Assembly: GCF_019334305.1 (NCBI RefSeq)
Contig: NZ_JAHWGH010000007.1
Span: forward strand, 57,855-121,854
Source of the DNA: Rossellomorea orangium
GTDB taxonomy: Bacteria; Bacillota; Bacilli; Bacillales; Bacillaceae_B
Length of the DNA: 64,000 nucleotides
Direction: 5' to 3'
The notes under the pieces were generated by a model. That model searched no databases. It had not been told where the DNA came from and was given only the letters and a program-made list of their open reading frames with translations. Below are positions 6,941 to 15,371 of this stretch, piece after piece. Within the stretch, counting starts at the first letter, position 1. Every line of letters starts with the position of its first letter. The position numbers and the translations under genes are program-made.

Positions 6941-7393
6941 TCACCCCTTCTTTCCTGCAGGCTGAGCAAAGATCAGGTGCTTGGTTTGGTATTCTGAGTT
7001 GGTTAAGATGACTTGCTTCCCTTTGCGATTTGCCAGATTGATAATGACGGGAGCCTGTAGATTTGCAGTTGATTCATGAAGTACTTCTCTAATAGTAAGG
7101 ATAGACAGAACTTGAACTTCTTTTTCCACAGGATGTTCCAGTAACTCCACACTCGTCTGGTCCAGTTCAAAATCATACTCTTTAAAAAACATGAACGGAT
7201 CTGTCACCACAAATCCAAGCTGAGGAGTCTTCACCGATTGCATTATATGAAACACTTCATTCTCCGGAAGTGGCAACAATACATACTGCTTCTCTTCCCC
7301 AAAACCGGGGATTCCGTGTTCAAATGTCAAAATATCTTCCGCTTGAACCTCTATTTCTCCATGATATTTCGTATTGATTTTCATCCGCTTCAT
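6941..7393 (-). CDS. fliW: Flagellar assembly factor FliW
   Basis: FliW binds cytoplasmic flagellin and, when flagellin is exported, is released to inactivate CsrA, which couples hag translation to secretion. The product is 150 aa from 7393, or 147 aa from the ATG at codon 4 ([14 protein letters not shown]). Family motifs are present: [20 protein letters not shown], then [19 protein letters not shown] and a C-terminal [17 protein letters not shown]. It is followed at once by csrA. FliW contacts the C-terminal D0 region of Hag, so the possible dual Hag tails could matter for its binding; that is inference. Confidence 0.94.
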   Translation of the reverse strand: MKRMKINTKYHGEIEVQAEDILTFEHGIPGFGEEKQYVLLPLPENEVFHIMQSVKTPQLGFVVTDPFMFFKEYDFELDQTSVELLEHPVEKEVQVLSILTIREVLHESTANLQAPVIINLANRKGKQVILTNSEYQTKHLIFAQPAGKKG

Positions 7394-7402
7394 TCCTTCA
7401 TT

Positions 7403-7993
7403 CTAAATTTCTTGCTCATAGTTAATCCCCACGTGCTTCAAATTAGCAAAATCAATTTGCAAATCGGCATATCGTTTCAAGTTGACATCTACTTGAGCTG
7501 GTGTATAGTGTATGTTTGGCTTCTGAGAACGAGAGTTATTTCTCACTTTTTGTGGTTCAACGTTCACCTTCACAATACCTGGATCGTAGCTGATCTTTAC
7601 ACTGCCAGCTGAAGGAATCCAACCAATATTAAACTCATACATGGGGTTCTCGCTGTTCCTCTTCGCCTGAGCAGGAATCGCACCTCCACCATTCTCGATC
7701 ATCATCAGATCATCACCATCCTGGGCGACACGGGCGAGCCCCGCCAGCCAGTCCTCATATCCTTGTTGGGAATATTCTTCTATTCTGCGGCGCACCGACT
7801 TCAAATCCATATCGGCCCTCGCCTCGGTTTGATCAATGGTTAGCTTGGAAGGCGTACGCTCTATTTCCATCTTTGCTTGAGGCTGCTGGATATCCAATTC
7901 TGCCGGAGGCTGTTCGATGTCCATGCGCCCTAAAGTCGTCCGGATGCTAATGGCTGCTGAAGCGGACTGTAATCTTATTTGTGGAACGTTCAC
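7403..7993 (-). CDS. yviE: YviE-like flagellar operon protein (DUF6470 type)
   Basis: A 196-aa protein in the position of B. subtilis yviE, between flgL and fliW. The N-terminal third is a striking array of short degenerate repeats of about 10-14 residues, each with a D/E-I/L-x-(Q/R)-x-P core: MDIEQPPAELDIQQPQAKME, then IERTPSKLTIDQTEAR. The centre holds EEYSQQGYEDWLAGLARVAQDGD and the end is strand-rich (GSVKISYDPGIVKVNVEPQK). No signal peptide or membrane segment is seen. Its function is unknown; conservation of position suggests a role in late flagellar assembly. Confidence 0.85.
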   Translation of the reverse strand: MNVPQIRLQSASAAISIRTTLGRMDIEQPPAELDIQQPQAKMEIERTPSKLTIDQTEARADMDLKSVRRRIEEYSQQGYEDWLAGLARVAQDGDDLMMIENGGGAIPAQAKRNSENPMYEFNIGWIPSAGSVKISYDPGIVKVNVEPQKVRNNSRSQKPNIHYTPAQVDVNLKRYADLQIDFANLKHVGINYEQEI

Positions 7994-8012
7994 TACTACT
8001 CACCTCCATATA

Positions 8013-8061
8013 AAAAAGGACGGACCCCAAGGTGACAAAACACCTTAAAGGGTCAGTCCCC
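8013..8061 (-). terminator. Hairpin between flgL and yviE (GGACGGACC family)
   Basis: On the minus strand GGACTGACCC and GGGTCCGTCC pair, extended inward by AGGTG/CACCT around a 6-base loop, followed by a T6 run. It looks like an intrinsic terminator, yet it lies inside the flgM-to-csrA operon, so it would lower expression of yviE, fliW and csrA relative to flgL. The outer arms share the GGACGGACC word with other hairpins in this window. Confidence 0.65.
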
Positions 8062-8067
8062 TTGCTT

Positions 8068-8973
8068 TTATCGTAGAAAATCCATTAATGTCGGCTGAAT
8101 GATTCTCGCTCCTACCCCGAGAGCTGCACGGTGGACACTTTCTTGCGTTTTCAAGTCCGTGATCACGCGTTCAATATCTGCATCCTCATTATCCGAAAGA
8201 ATCCGATTTGCTGTCACTTCCTGCTGAGCCAGTCGATCGTCTACCATTTCAAGTCGATTGTAACGTGCACCAAGTTCAGAACGTTCTGCTGATAATGTGT
8301 TCATGACGTTGTCTAGATTCTCAAGCTCTGAATCAAGAGCCGAATCATCTCCAGATTCTAATGCTTTTTGAATGTTGTGCACTGTATCAAACAGTTTCTG
8401 ATTAAAAACATTATTCGGATTGACGTTTGCTTTTAGTGAAACACCCTGAGAAACTTCAATTGGATAAGCATCTATAGAACCGTTGCCTAAATTATCGGCA
8501 ACTTTAGGAGCACTTCCATCCACAGGAGATCCATCCTTTATAGGTGAATTCCCAACATCCGTCCCATGGAAAATATATCTTCCCGCTACTTTCGTTTCAG
8601 CAACACTGACAAGATCATTTTTAATCTGCTCTATTTCAACAGCAACAGCTTTCCGATCTTCCGGACTTAACGTCCCGTTTTTCCCTTGAAGCGTCAATTC
8701 CCGTACACGCTGCAACCCCTGATTCGCCTGTTCGATACCAGACTCCGAATTCTCCATCCATAAATAAAGCTCCGAAAGATTCCGCTTATACTGCTCAATC
8801 CCCGTCAAGTTCGAACGATAAAACATCCCCTTCATGGCAACAACCGGATCATCCGAAGGCTTCGTAATTTTCTTCCCTGTCGCCAACTGATCCTGCAATT
8901 GACCCATACGACCATAAGAAGAACTAAGGTTTCTCATTGAGTTCGCTGTCAGCATACTTTGTGTTACGCGCAT
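8068..8973 (-). CDS. flgL: Flagellar hook-associated protein 3
   Basis: FlgL forms the hook-filament junction ring next to the filament. The 301-aa protein has flagellin-like ends. The N-terminus is RVTQSMLTANSMRNLSSSYG, followed by QLQDQLATGKKITKPSDDP, the signature of the flagellin/FlgL N-terminal domain. The C-terminus is ADIERVITDLKTQESVHRAALGVGARII. It follows flgK by 14 bases. Length and motifs are normal for the family (B. subtilis about 298 aa). Confidence 0.95.
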   Translation of the reverse strand: MRVTQSMLTANSMRNLSSSYGRMGQLQDQLATGKKITKPSDDPVVAMKGMFYRSNLTGIEQYKRNLSELYLWMENSESGIEQANQGLQRVRELTLQGKNGTLSPEDRKAVAVEIEQIKNDLVSVAETKVAGRYIFHGTDVGNSPIKDGSPVDGSAPKVADNLGNGSIDAYPIEVSQGVSLKANVNPNNVFNQKLFDTVHNIQKALESGDDSALDSELENLDNVMNTLSAERSELGARYNRLEMVDDRLAQQEVTANRILSDNEDADIERVITDLKTQESVHRAALGVGARIIQPTLMDFLR

Positions 8974-8987
8974 AGTATTTCACCTAC

Positions 8988-10565
8988 CTATCTTCCAACG
9001 GTCCCCATGCCGTTGATGATTTTATCGAGCAATTCGTCCTGCAGTGTGATCATTCTCGCAGAGGCGTTGTAGGCATGCTGGAATTTGATCATGTCGGTCA
9101 TTTCTTCGTCAAGGGATACACCGCTGACGGACATGCGGCGTTCGTCCACAGCTCCTCTCAGTACTCCCGAGTTGCTGGCAAGTCGAACGGATTCTTGAGA
9201 TTCTACGGCCATTTTCCCGATTACGGATTCAAAGTGCCCTTGGAATGAGGCATCTTCTTCACCGTAAGGCAGTTTAGTCGTAGTGATAATATCGGCTAGG
9301 ACCAGGGCATTTGATGCGTCACCAAGGGTCGGATTACCTGCACCTGCTGTCGCGATGTTGTCGAGGTTGCTCATTTCATCGGCAACTTGAAGTCTTTGAG
9401 CAAATCCTGCTTTAGACACACTATCCAGATCTGCTGCGGCATTCTTCGCATCCTTAAAGAACTTCGGTGTATTTGGAGTATCGGTGTTAGGATCAAAGTT
9501 TGGATCGTTCATTTGTTCCGGTGTGTATCCTTGTTGATGCTGTGCATTGAATGCTTTGGCGAATTCATATGCCATGCTGTCCAGTTCATCTAGCATGCTG
9601 ATGTAGGAACCTTCTGCTTCACCGTCTTTATTTTTGAAGCCGTATGTATCTATCAATGCTCTGAGTTTCCCTTCCCCTTGAGATAGGAAATCATTGACGT
9701 CAAGTGTCTGGCTTCCAACCGATACAGTATCCACCGTATTTTGCGGGCCTCCATAGGTGAGCTTCAATTCATTCACGCCACTTTTTCCGACAAGGTTCAC
9801 GGCAAGGTTTCCGTCTTTCCCGACCAATGTGACTGTGACGGCACCTTCTGCGATTGGTGATGAGGCTCCTCCATTGGACTGGTAGCTCGTTTGGATGGAA
9901 ACATGCTGGGAAAGCTCATCGATCAAGCGGTCTCGCTCATCGTATAGATCATTGGGCAGATAGCCGTGCGGTTCAACATCGGCTATTTGTTTATTAATAT
10001 TGTCGATTTGTCTCGAAAGGGAATTGATTTGCTTTTCACTGACAGAGAGCTCATTTTTCAGATCGCCCCGGACACTTGTCAGGGAGGATGATAAGTAGTT
10101 GAATGTTTCTGCAACAGCCTTCCCTCTCTCAACGACTACCGATCGTGCACCTGAGTTGGACGGGTTCACCGCTAGATCCTGAAGGGACTGCCAGAACATA
10201 TCCATCGTCTTCGATAACCCTGAATCAGACGGTTCGTTCATAACTTCTTCCATCTTCTTCATCGCTTCCATTTTGGTCTCCCAGTAGCCAAGCTTTTGAT
10301 TTTCACCTCTATACTGCATGTCCAGGAATGAATCGCGGACGCGCTGAATCGAACCGGCGTCGACTCCCGTTCCTATTTGACCGGGGATTTGCGGACGGTT
10401 CATGGCTGGGGAAGGGTAAGGTTCTGTTTGGACAAAGTTGACCCGTTGACGGGTGTATCCTGGGGTATTGGCGTTGGAGATGTTGTGGCCAGTCGTATAA
10501 AGGGCGCCCTGCTGGGTGTACATGCCCCGTTTTGCCGTTTCAAGGCCCATAAAAGTGGATCGCAT
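8988..10565 (-). CDS. flgK: Flagellar hook-associated protein 1
   Basis: FlgK is the junction protein adjoining the hook. The 525-aa product begins with the rod/hook signature MGLETAKRGMYTQQGALYTT followed by GHNISNANTPGYTRQRV, the Flg_bb_rod motif. It has a helical region at about 140-230 and ends with the conserved C-terminal domain SVSGVSLDEEMTDMIKFQHA followed by YNASARMITLQDELLDKIIN. It lies 29 bases downstream of flgN and is normal in length for Bacillus. Confidence 0.96.
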   Translation of the reverse strand: MRSTFMGLETAKRGMYTQQGALYTTGHNISNANTPGYTRQRVNFVQTEPYPSPAMNRPQIPGQIGTGVDAGSIQRVRDSFLDMQYRGENQKLGYWETKMEAMKKMEEVMNEPSDSGLSKTMDMFWQSLQDLAVNPSNSGARSVVVERGKAVAETFNYLSSSLTSVRGDLKNELSVSEKQINSLSRQIDNINKQIADVEPHGYLPNDLYDERDRLIDELSQHVSIQTSYQSNGGASSPIAEGAVTVTLVGKDGNLAVNLVGKSGVNELKLTYGGPQNTVDTVSVGSQTLDVNDFLSQGEGKLRALIDTYGFKNKDGEAEGSYISMLDELDSMAYEFAKAFNAQHQQGYTPEQMNDPNFDPNTDTPNTPKFFKDAKNAAADLDSVSKAGFAQRLQVADEMSNLDNIATAGAGNPTLGDASNALVLADIITTTKLPYGEEDASFQGHFESVIGKMAVESQESVRLASNSGVLRGAVDERRMSVSGVSLDEEMTDMIKFQHAYNASARMITLQDELLDKIINGMGTVGR

Positions 10566-10594
10566 GGTGTTGCCTCCGTTTCAATTAGTTAGTG

Positions 10595-11089
10595 CTATGC
10601 TTTCGAATCGAATAGGGATTGACTTGACGGTATTTTCTTTTCACCGTTCGGACGTGAATAGGTTGTTTGATCCGGCTGCGGCTGCGTCATCGACAGATTC
10701 ATATTCACGAATTGAAGAGATTGATAGACTAGCTTTTGGTTCAGTTCATTTCGAACTTTTAACTCTCCAATGATGCCGACCAGTTTTTGCTGCCAGTGGG
10801 CAAGGGTTTCTTTTTCTTGAGGTGAACTGTGCTCGATGCATTGGGATATGGTTGGTGCCTCGGTAGTAGCCACTCCACGTGATTGAAGGTAGTGACTGGA
10901 TTCCCGTTGTCGCTCCACTTCCACCGTATTGATGGCGGCCAGATGCTTCTGCTCATCCTTCAGCACACGATCCAGCTCACTCATATCACCTTTTTTGATG
11001 ACATCCGTCTTATTCACTGAAAGGTCGAACAAACTTTTGTGCAGCTTGTACAGTTTTTCAAGAGTTGCGATGAGGTTGTTGGCTGACAT
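10595..11089 (-). CDS. flgN: FlgN-family export chaperone (YvyG)
   Basis: FlgN is the cytoplasmic chaperone for FlgK and FlgL. The 164-aa product is helical throughout: LIATLEKLYKLHKSLFDLSV, LDRVLKDEQKHLAAINTVEV and a C-terminal helix ELKVRNELNQKLVYQSLQFVNMN, where substrate binding occurs in this family. The tail after residue 140 is polar and probably disordered. It lies 17 bases after flgM and just before its clients flgK and flgL. Confidence 0.9.
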   Translation of the reverse strand: MSANNLIATLEKLYKLHKSLFDLSVNKTDVIKKGDMSELDRVLKDEQKHLAAINTVEVERQRESSHYLQSRGVATTEAPTISQCIEHSSPQEKETLAHWQQKLVGIIGELKVRNELNQKLVYQSLQFVNMNLSMTQPQPDQTTYSRPNGEKKIPSSQSLFDSKA

Positions 11090-11106
11090 GTTTGTTCTCT
11101 CCCTTT

Positions 11107-11376
11107 TTATTGACCGTTATAGAAATTTCGTAATCCTTTGGCGATGGCTTTCGGATCGATGGTGTAGTTCCCGCTCTGAACCTGATCTTTTAATGCTTCC
11201 ACTCGTGCCTGGCGCTCTTTGCCGAGTTTGGAAACCTCCTGCATTTCTTTGGCGGCAGAAGAGATTTCAATTTTGTCGGATGCCGGTTTACCCGCTTTAC
11301 CGACCTCATCCATTTTGTTCAGGTTGCGCTTATAAGGATTGATGTTCTGATTTCCGATATTGTTAATCTTCATCAT
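11107..11376 (-). CDS. flgM: Anti-sigma-D factor FlgM
   Basis: FlgM binds sigma-D (FliA) and holds late flagellar transcription until the hook is built. The 89-aa product has the usual N-terminal segment KINNIGNQNINPYKRN, a linker DKIEISSAAKEMQEVSKLGK and the sigma-binding C-terminal helices QARVEALKDQVQSGNYTIDP followed by KAIAKGLRNFYNGQ. It starts at ATG 11376, with another ATG at 11373. A sigma-D promoter lies immediately upstream, giving negative feedback of sigma-D on itself through FlgM. Confidence 0.95.
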   Translation of the reverse strand: MMKINNIGNQNINPYKRNLNKMDEVGKAGKPASDKIEISSAAKEMQEVSKLGKERQARVEALKDQVQSGNYTIDPKAIAKGLRNFYNGQ

Positions 11377-11415
11377 GTTCCCTCGCTTTCTTCACGTACA
11401 TGGTTTCTACCTAGT

Positions 11416-11442
11416 ATATCGGATGAAAACAGGTTTTGTTTA
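11416..11442 (-). promoter_or_regulatory. Sigma-D promoter of the flgM operon
   Basis: The minus strand reads TAAA (11439-11442), a 15-base spacer and TCCGATAT (11416-11423). It drives flgM-flgN-flgK-flgL and probably genes beyond. Confidence 0.85.
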
Positions 11443-11486
11443 GTCTCAGGGACTGGTTAGTTCTTCCTGAATTCTCTTCCTCAAAA

Positions 11487-11903
11487 CTAGTTCTTATCTC
11501 TCATCGTGTAATAGGTTCTCTGGCCGGATTCCTGGGATTTATTCTTCCATTCCTGCTCCGTTTCGAACTTTTTCAGATCACTGGCAAGTTCAGAAGAACA
11601 ATCACTGCAAATCCGCCCCGTCCCAATAATCTTCCCGCATTTATCACAAGGATAACCCATATTCGGAAACTGCCTCGTCTGAATTCGGCCTTTCTTAACC
11701 CATTTATATAGAAGTTCCTCGTCTACACCGGTCACTTCTATGACACGATCCATACTAGCGGCACGGTTTTCGCGCTTCTTTAAAAATTGATAAACCGTTT
11801 CATACATATTTTCTTCTTCTTTATAACATTTATCGCAAACATCACGGAACTTATTTTGCATAAAAATCGTATTGCAGCGTGGACAATTGATGATTTCTGA
11901 CAT
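11487..11903 (-). CDS. yvyF: YvyF-family flagellar operon zinc-finger protein
   Basis: A 138-aa cytoplasmic protein found between comFC and flgM in Bacillus (YvyF/TIGR03826 type). Two metal-binding cysteine sets are visible: NCPRCNTIF with VCDKC near the N-terminus, and CDKCGKIIGTGRICSDCSSE at about residues 84-103. Between them is a helix-turn-helix-like stretch, DRVIEVTGVDEELLYKWVKK followed by GRIQTRQFPNMGYP, reminiscent of MerR-type DNA-recognition segments. It may be a regulator, but its role is not established. It starts 60 bases after comFC ends. Confidence 0.88.
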   Translation of the reverse strand: MSEIINCPRCNTIFMQNKFRDVCDKCYKEEENMYETVYQFLKKRENRAASMDRVIEVTGVDEELLYKWVKKGRIQTRQFPNMGYPCDKCGKIIGTGRICSDCSSELASDLKKFETEQEWKNKSQESGQRTYYTMRDKN

Positions 11904-11963
11904 GACTGTTTCCTCCCGATAAAGCTTCTCTTATTTATTATATCGGCAGAGAGGAGGATTGCT

Positions 11964-12668
11964 TTAACCCCTTGCGAGAGTCAAGGAAGAAACCTCGGCA
12001 GCCCCCGATTCCTTTAATAGCTTTGCAGCCTGCCTCAAAGTCGTACCCGTCGTATAAATATCATCAAATAGCAGAATATTCTTGTCTTTAACTCCATTCC
12101 CCTTTAATCGAAATACCTGCTCCTGTTTAAGACGCTCACTCCGTGTTTTCTTAGACTGCTTTTCTGAGTGCGACCGGGTGAGCATATTGGAGGGACGGAC
12201 CTCTGCCTTCTCCAAAAGTGCGGTAGATTGGTTAAATCCTCTCTCATAGAGGCGTTCATCACTAAGGGGAATAGGAATAATGAGGTCATATTTTCGTTTA
12301 GCGAGATAGAGTTTAATAGTATGAGAGAAAGCTTGAGACAACGCATAATCTCCCCGGTATTTATATCTCGCCAGATAATCTTTTATAAAGTCATTGTAAT
12401 GAAAAAAGGAATGGTTATGATCCAGAATTCCTTTCCAATTTGGATTCTGTTCCCACCTGTGACAATCCAGGCACACATCCTCCTTTACCAAGTTAGAAGG
12501 CAATCCATCCAATGACCTGGAGCATCCGTTGCATCTCTCCCCACCTTCTATTTTTTCTAACTGTACCAAACACTCCTCACATAAAAATTGAGGCTCGCTG
12601 TGAAATAAGCCTTTCCACGACAACAACTCCACCAACTCACCTTCACAATACAAACAGTTAGTTATCAT
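11964..12668 (-). CDS. comFC: Competence protein ComFC, phosphoribosyltransferase-like
   Basis: ComFC is needed for transformation and works with the ComFA helicase at the cytoplasmic face of the uptake machinery. The 234-aa protein has two N-terminal zinc-binding pairs (CLYCEGEL and CEECLVQL), a third cysteine set around CNGCSRSL and CLDCHRW, and a C-terminal PRTase fold with the PRPP-binding loop ILLFDDIYTTGTTLRQA. The start overlaps the comFA stop by about 11 bases, indicating coupled translation. comFB, found between comFA and comFC in B. subtilis, is absent. Confidence 0.93.
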   Translation of the reverse strand: MITNCLYCEGELVELLSWKGLFHSEPQFLCEECLVQLEKIEGGERCNGCSRSLDGLPSNLVKEDVCLDCHRWEQNPNWKGILDHNHSFFHYNDFIKDYLARYKYRGDYALSQAFSHTIKLYLAKRKYDLIIPIPLSDERLYERGFNQSTALLEKAEVRPSNMLTRSHSEKQSKKTRSERLKQEQVFRLKGNGVKDKNILLFDDIYTTGTTLRQAAKLLKESGAAEVSSLTLARG

Positions 12669-14139
12669 GTATCAAGCCTCTCTTTCTAGCTTCTTTATTC
12701 ATCCCATCAATATGCAGGAGGGACTTGATCATTTCCCTCGTCCGTCCGTAATGAAAATACACAACGTCACCCGACGGATAATCAGAGCTCCTCCCCACCC
12801 TTCCTGCAATCTGCACAAGAGCGCTTTCGGTGAAAATCTTTTCTTCCGCCCCGAGAACTGCCACATCTATATTCGGGATGGTCACACCACGTTCTAATAT
12901 CGTAGTCGTTAGCATAATAGGAATCTCATTACTTCTCATTTTCAACACTTTCTCTTTTCTGTCAGGGTCCTCTGCATGAACGGATTCGATAAGGGGATCC
13001 ATTTCTTTGAACAGGAGCAGGGCTTTTTCCATGAGTTCGACGGTTGGAAAGAAGATCAAGGCTTGTTTGGATTGCTGGAGTTTTAATAACGTCCATTTCT
13101 TCAATGCAGGGGGAATCCGATTTTTTGTTAATGCTTTTTTCCAAAGTCCGCACCAGACGAATCTCGGTGGAGGAATCGGGTGACGATGGAAGCGGGCAGG
13201 GATTTGGATGAAGTTCCTTTTCCCTTTGAGGCATTCCTTCTGCGTTATTGAATCAGGCGTTGCGGTCAGATATATGATGGACGAACGGGGTTTACGGGCA
13301 TGTTCGACAGCCAATTGAAGGGATTTGTCATAGGAATATGGGAACGCGTCGACTTCGTCTATGATCATGACATCAAAGGCTTCTTTGTACCGGTACAGTT
13401 GGTGGGTGGTGGAAAGGACGAGCTGTCCATAGGTGTGTCGCTCCTCAGACCCCCCGTATAGAGTAGTGATGGATGTATCGGGAAACACCTTTTTAAGACG
13501 GGGAGAGAGTTCCAGGATGACATCGGTACGGGGTGCGGCAATGCAGACGCGTTTACCCTTTTGAAGAGATTCATAAATTCCTTTAAAAAGGACCTCCGTC
13601 TTACCAGCTCCGCATGCGGCCCAAATGAGGAGATCACCTCCGTTTTCAACAGCGGATAGCAATTTATCCGATGCTTCCCTCTGAGCTGCAGAGAGTTCGC
13701 CTGACCAGTCAAAGGCAGCCCGGGATGAATCAAGTGGCGCCCCGTTCCACTTTATGAGCGGAGTGCATTCAGATACTCTCCCCATCATGATGCAATTTCG
13801 GCAGTAGGTGCAGTCTGTATGACAACGTGCGCATTGGAAGGCAGAAAACAAATGAGGACGGTTATTTCCACAACGGCGGCACTGTGCATTGGATACTCCT
13901 TTATCATAAGAAACATATCCATTTTGATAATGCTCCTGAAGGATATCGATTGAATGTGGTATCTCATCTAATAATAATGATCGTCCACTGAGGTAGGATT
14001 GTAAGTCTGGTGAAAAATGATAGGAAGGGTTAAGAGTTTGAGGTGGCAGTGTGGTGAAGTCTGAGATTTTCTGAAAAATGGCTGGATCTTTTACAAGTGG
14101 TTCAGGGGTTAAGCTTTTGTTCATTAAAGCAAAACGCAA
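12658..14139 (-). CDS. comFA: Competence DNA translocase ComFA
   Basis: ComFA is the superfamily 2 helicase-like ATPase that drives single-stranded DNA through the ComEC channel. Visible motifs are: four-cysteine zinc sites CRRCGNNRPH, CARCHTDCTYCRNC; Walker A AACGAGKTEVLF; Walker B IIDEVDAFPYS (DEVD box); LTATPDS (motif III); and TTTILERGVTIPN and QIAGRVGRS (motifs V and VI). A strong AAGGAG lies 8 bases before a TTG at 14139, which I prefer; upstream GTG and ATG codons at 14148 and 14145 sit too close to it. The protein is about 493 aa, slightly longer than B. subtilis ComFA. No clear paired ComK box is visible upstream. Confidence 0.93.
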   Translation of the reverse strand: MRFALMNKSLTPEPLVKDPAIFQKISDFTTLPPQTLNPSYHFSPDLQSYLSGRSLLLDEIPHSIDILQEHYQNGYVSYDKGVSNAQCRRCGNNRPHLFSAFQCARCHTDCTYCRNCIMMGRVSECTPLIKWNGAPLDSSRAAFDWSGELSAAQREASDKLLSAVENGGDLLIWAACGAGKTEVLFKGIYESLQKGKRVCIAAPRTDVILELSPRLKKVFPDTSITTLYGGSEERHTYGQLVLSTTHQLYRYKEAFDVMIIDEVDAFPYSYDKSLQLAVEHARKPRSSIIYLTATPDSITQKECLKGKRNFIQIPARFHRHPIPPPRFVWCGLWKKALTKNRIPPALKKWTLLKLQQSKQALIFFPTVELMEKALLLFKEMDPLIESVHAEDPDRKEKVLKMRSNEIPIMLTTTILERGVTIPNIDVAVLGAEEKIFTESALVQIAGRVGRSSDYPSGDVVYFHYGRTREMIKSLLHIDGMNKEARKRGLIHDN

Positions 14140-14212
14140 ATACATCACTCCTTTTGTTTGGATAATAATGTATTCTACGCTAGGGTCAGAATATCCTGCT
14201 TAATGTAAAAAC

Positions 14213-14250
14213 AGTGCCAGACACAAAACAATCGTTTCGTGCCTGGCACC
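14213..14250 (-). terminator. GTGCCAGGCAC hairpin after degV
   Basis: AGTGCCAGACAC (14213-14224) and GTGCCTGGCACC (14239-14250) form a 12-bp stem. On the minus strand it is followed by a TGTTTTTA run, so it acts as the degV terminator. The GTGCCAGGCAC word is a repeat common in intergenic regions of Bacillus genomes. Confidence 0.6.
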
Positions 14251-14267
14251 GTTAAAGGATGCGAGAA

Positions 14268-14330
14268 TGTACCCGGTACATAAAGGAGCTGTTGTACTAG
14301 GTACATGACGACACTATTGTACCTGGTACA
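14268..14330. repeat. Three TGTACCNGGTACA palindromes at 25-bp spacing
   Basis: Thirteen-base palindromes lie at 14268-14280 (TGTACCCGGTACA), 14293-14305 (TGTACTAGGTACA) and 14318-14330 (TGTACCTGGTACA). Start-to-start spacing is exactly 25 bp, with unrelated 12-bp spacers. They lie just downstream of the degV stop. Confidence 0.9.
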
Positions 14331-14347
14331 AATCAGTAACCAATCCC

Positions 14348-15199
14348 TTACCGGCTCATCTTCTTCGCCCAGCCCATCCCCATCGAACCCTCACCTAAAT
14401 GAGTCCCAATGACCGGACCGAAATAACTCACATTGAATTCAACGTTCGGATACTTCTCTTCCAGCTCATTCTTCCACTCAATCGCTTCTTCTTCCCGATT
14501 GGCATGAATGATGGAGGCCTGATATGTTTCACCGGACGCGACTGCTTCTTCCAGGATGCCTTCCACCCGCTTCAACGCTTTTTTCTTGGTACGGATTTTT
14601 TCAAAAGGAACGATCACTTTGTCTACGAAGTGCAGCAGTGGTTTCACTTGCAAGAGGCTTCCAATGATGGCCTGAGCTTGAGATAACCGTCCGCCGCGCT
14701 GGAGATGGGCAAGATCGTCTACCATAAAGTAAGCCTGAACAGACTCCTTCATTTCATCCAATAACCCGACGATTTCTTCAGCCGTTTTTCCTTCACGCTC
14801 AAGTTTTGCCCCTTCAATGGCATAGAAGCCTTGTATCATGCAGCTGATTTCTGAGTCGTATGGATACACTTTAATGCCCTCGACCATTTCACCTGCCTGC
14901 ACGGCACCTTGGTACGTGCCGCTGATTCCACTCGATAGATGAATAGAGATGACCGCATCGTATTCCGCAGAAAGCTTTTGGAAGAGCTCCACGAACTGTC
15001 CTACAGGAGGCTGTGATGTGGTCGGGAGTTTATCCTGAATGCTGACCTCTTCATAAAATTCACTTGCTGTAATATCCACTTCTTCTTGATAGGTTTCCCC
15101 TCCAAATATGACGCTTAGTGGAATCATATGTATGTTGAGTCGATCACGCAATTCTTTCGGGATGTAGGCGGTACTATCCGTTACAATTGCCGTTTTCAT
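14348..15199 (-). CDS. degV: DegV family fatty-acid-binding protein
   Basis: DegV proteins bind a fatty acid between two alpha/beta domains; some Firmicute members present it to the fatty-acid kinase FakA. The 283-aa product has the family N-terminus MKTAIVTDSTAYIPKELRDR, the loop TTSQPPVGQFVELF (conserved TSQP), the HLSSGISGTYQGA motif that lines the ligand and VDDLAHLQRGGRLSQAQA in the C-terminal half. It lies between comFA and, further upstream, degS-degU, similar to the B. subtilis degSU-degV-comFA order, although a segment of about 11 kb separates it from degU here. Confidence 0.92.
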   Translation of the reverse strand: MKTAIVTDSTAYIPKELRDRLNIHMIPLSVIFGGETYQEEVDITASEFYEEVSIQDKLPTTSQPPVGQFVELFQKLSAEYDAVISIHLSSGISGTYQGAVQAGEMVEGIKVYPYDSEISCMIQGFYAIEGAKLEREGKTAEEIVGLLDEMKESVQAYFMVDDLAHLQRGGRLSQAQAIIGSLLQVKPLLHFVDKVIVPFEKIRTKKKALKRVEGILEEAVASGETYQASIIHANREEEAIEWKNELEEKYPNVEFNVSYFGPVIGTHLGEGSMGMGWAKKMSR

Positions 15200-15371
15200 A
15201 TCGAATTACCATCCTTATTCTTTATTTAGACCCGGAGTCATCCTTGATCCGGACCTGTCTATACAAAGCTATGTATCCTAACCATTTTATATGAATATGT
15301 ATTCTTTTGCATTATATTCATTGGAAAAACTCTTTCCAGAAGTTCATTGAAAGGATGGAACCCTCTTATAG

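Noticed and set aside
14268..14330. Short CRISPR array
   Set aside because: Units are 13-bp palindromes with 12-bp spacers, only three copies, and no cas genes lie nearby.
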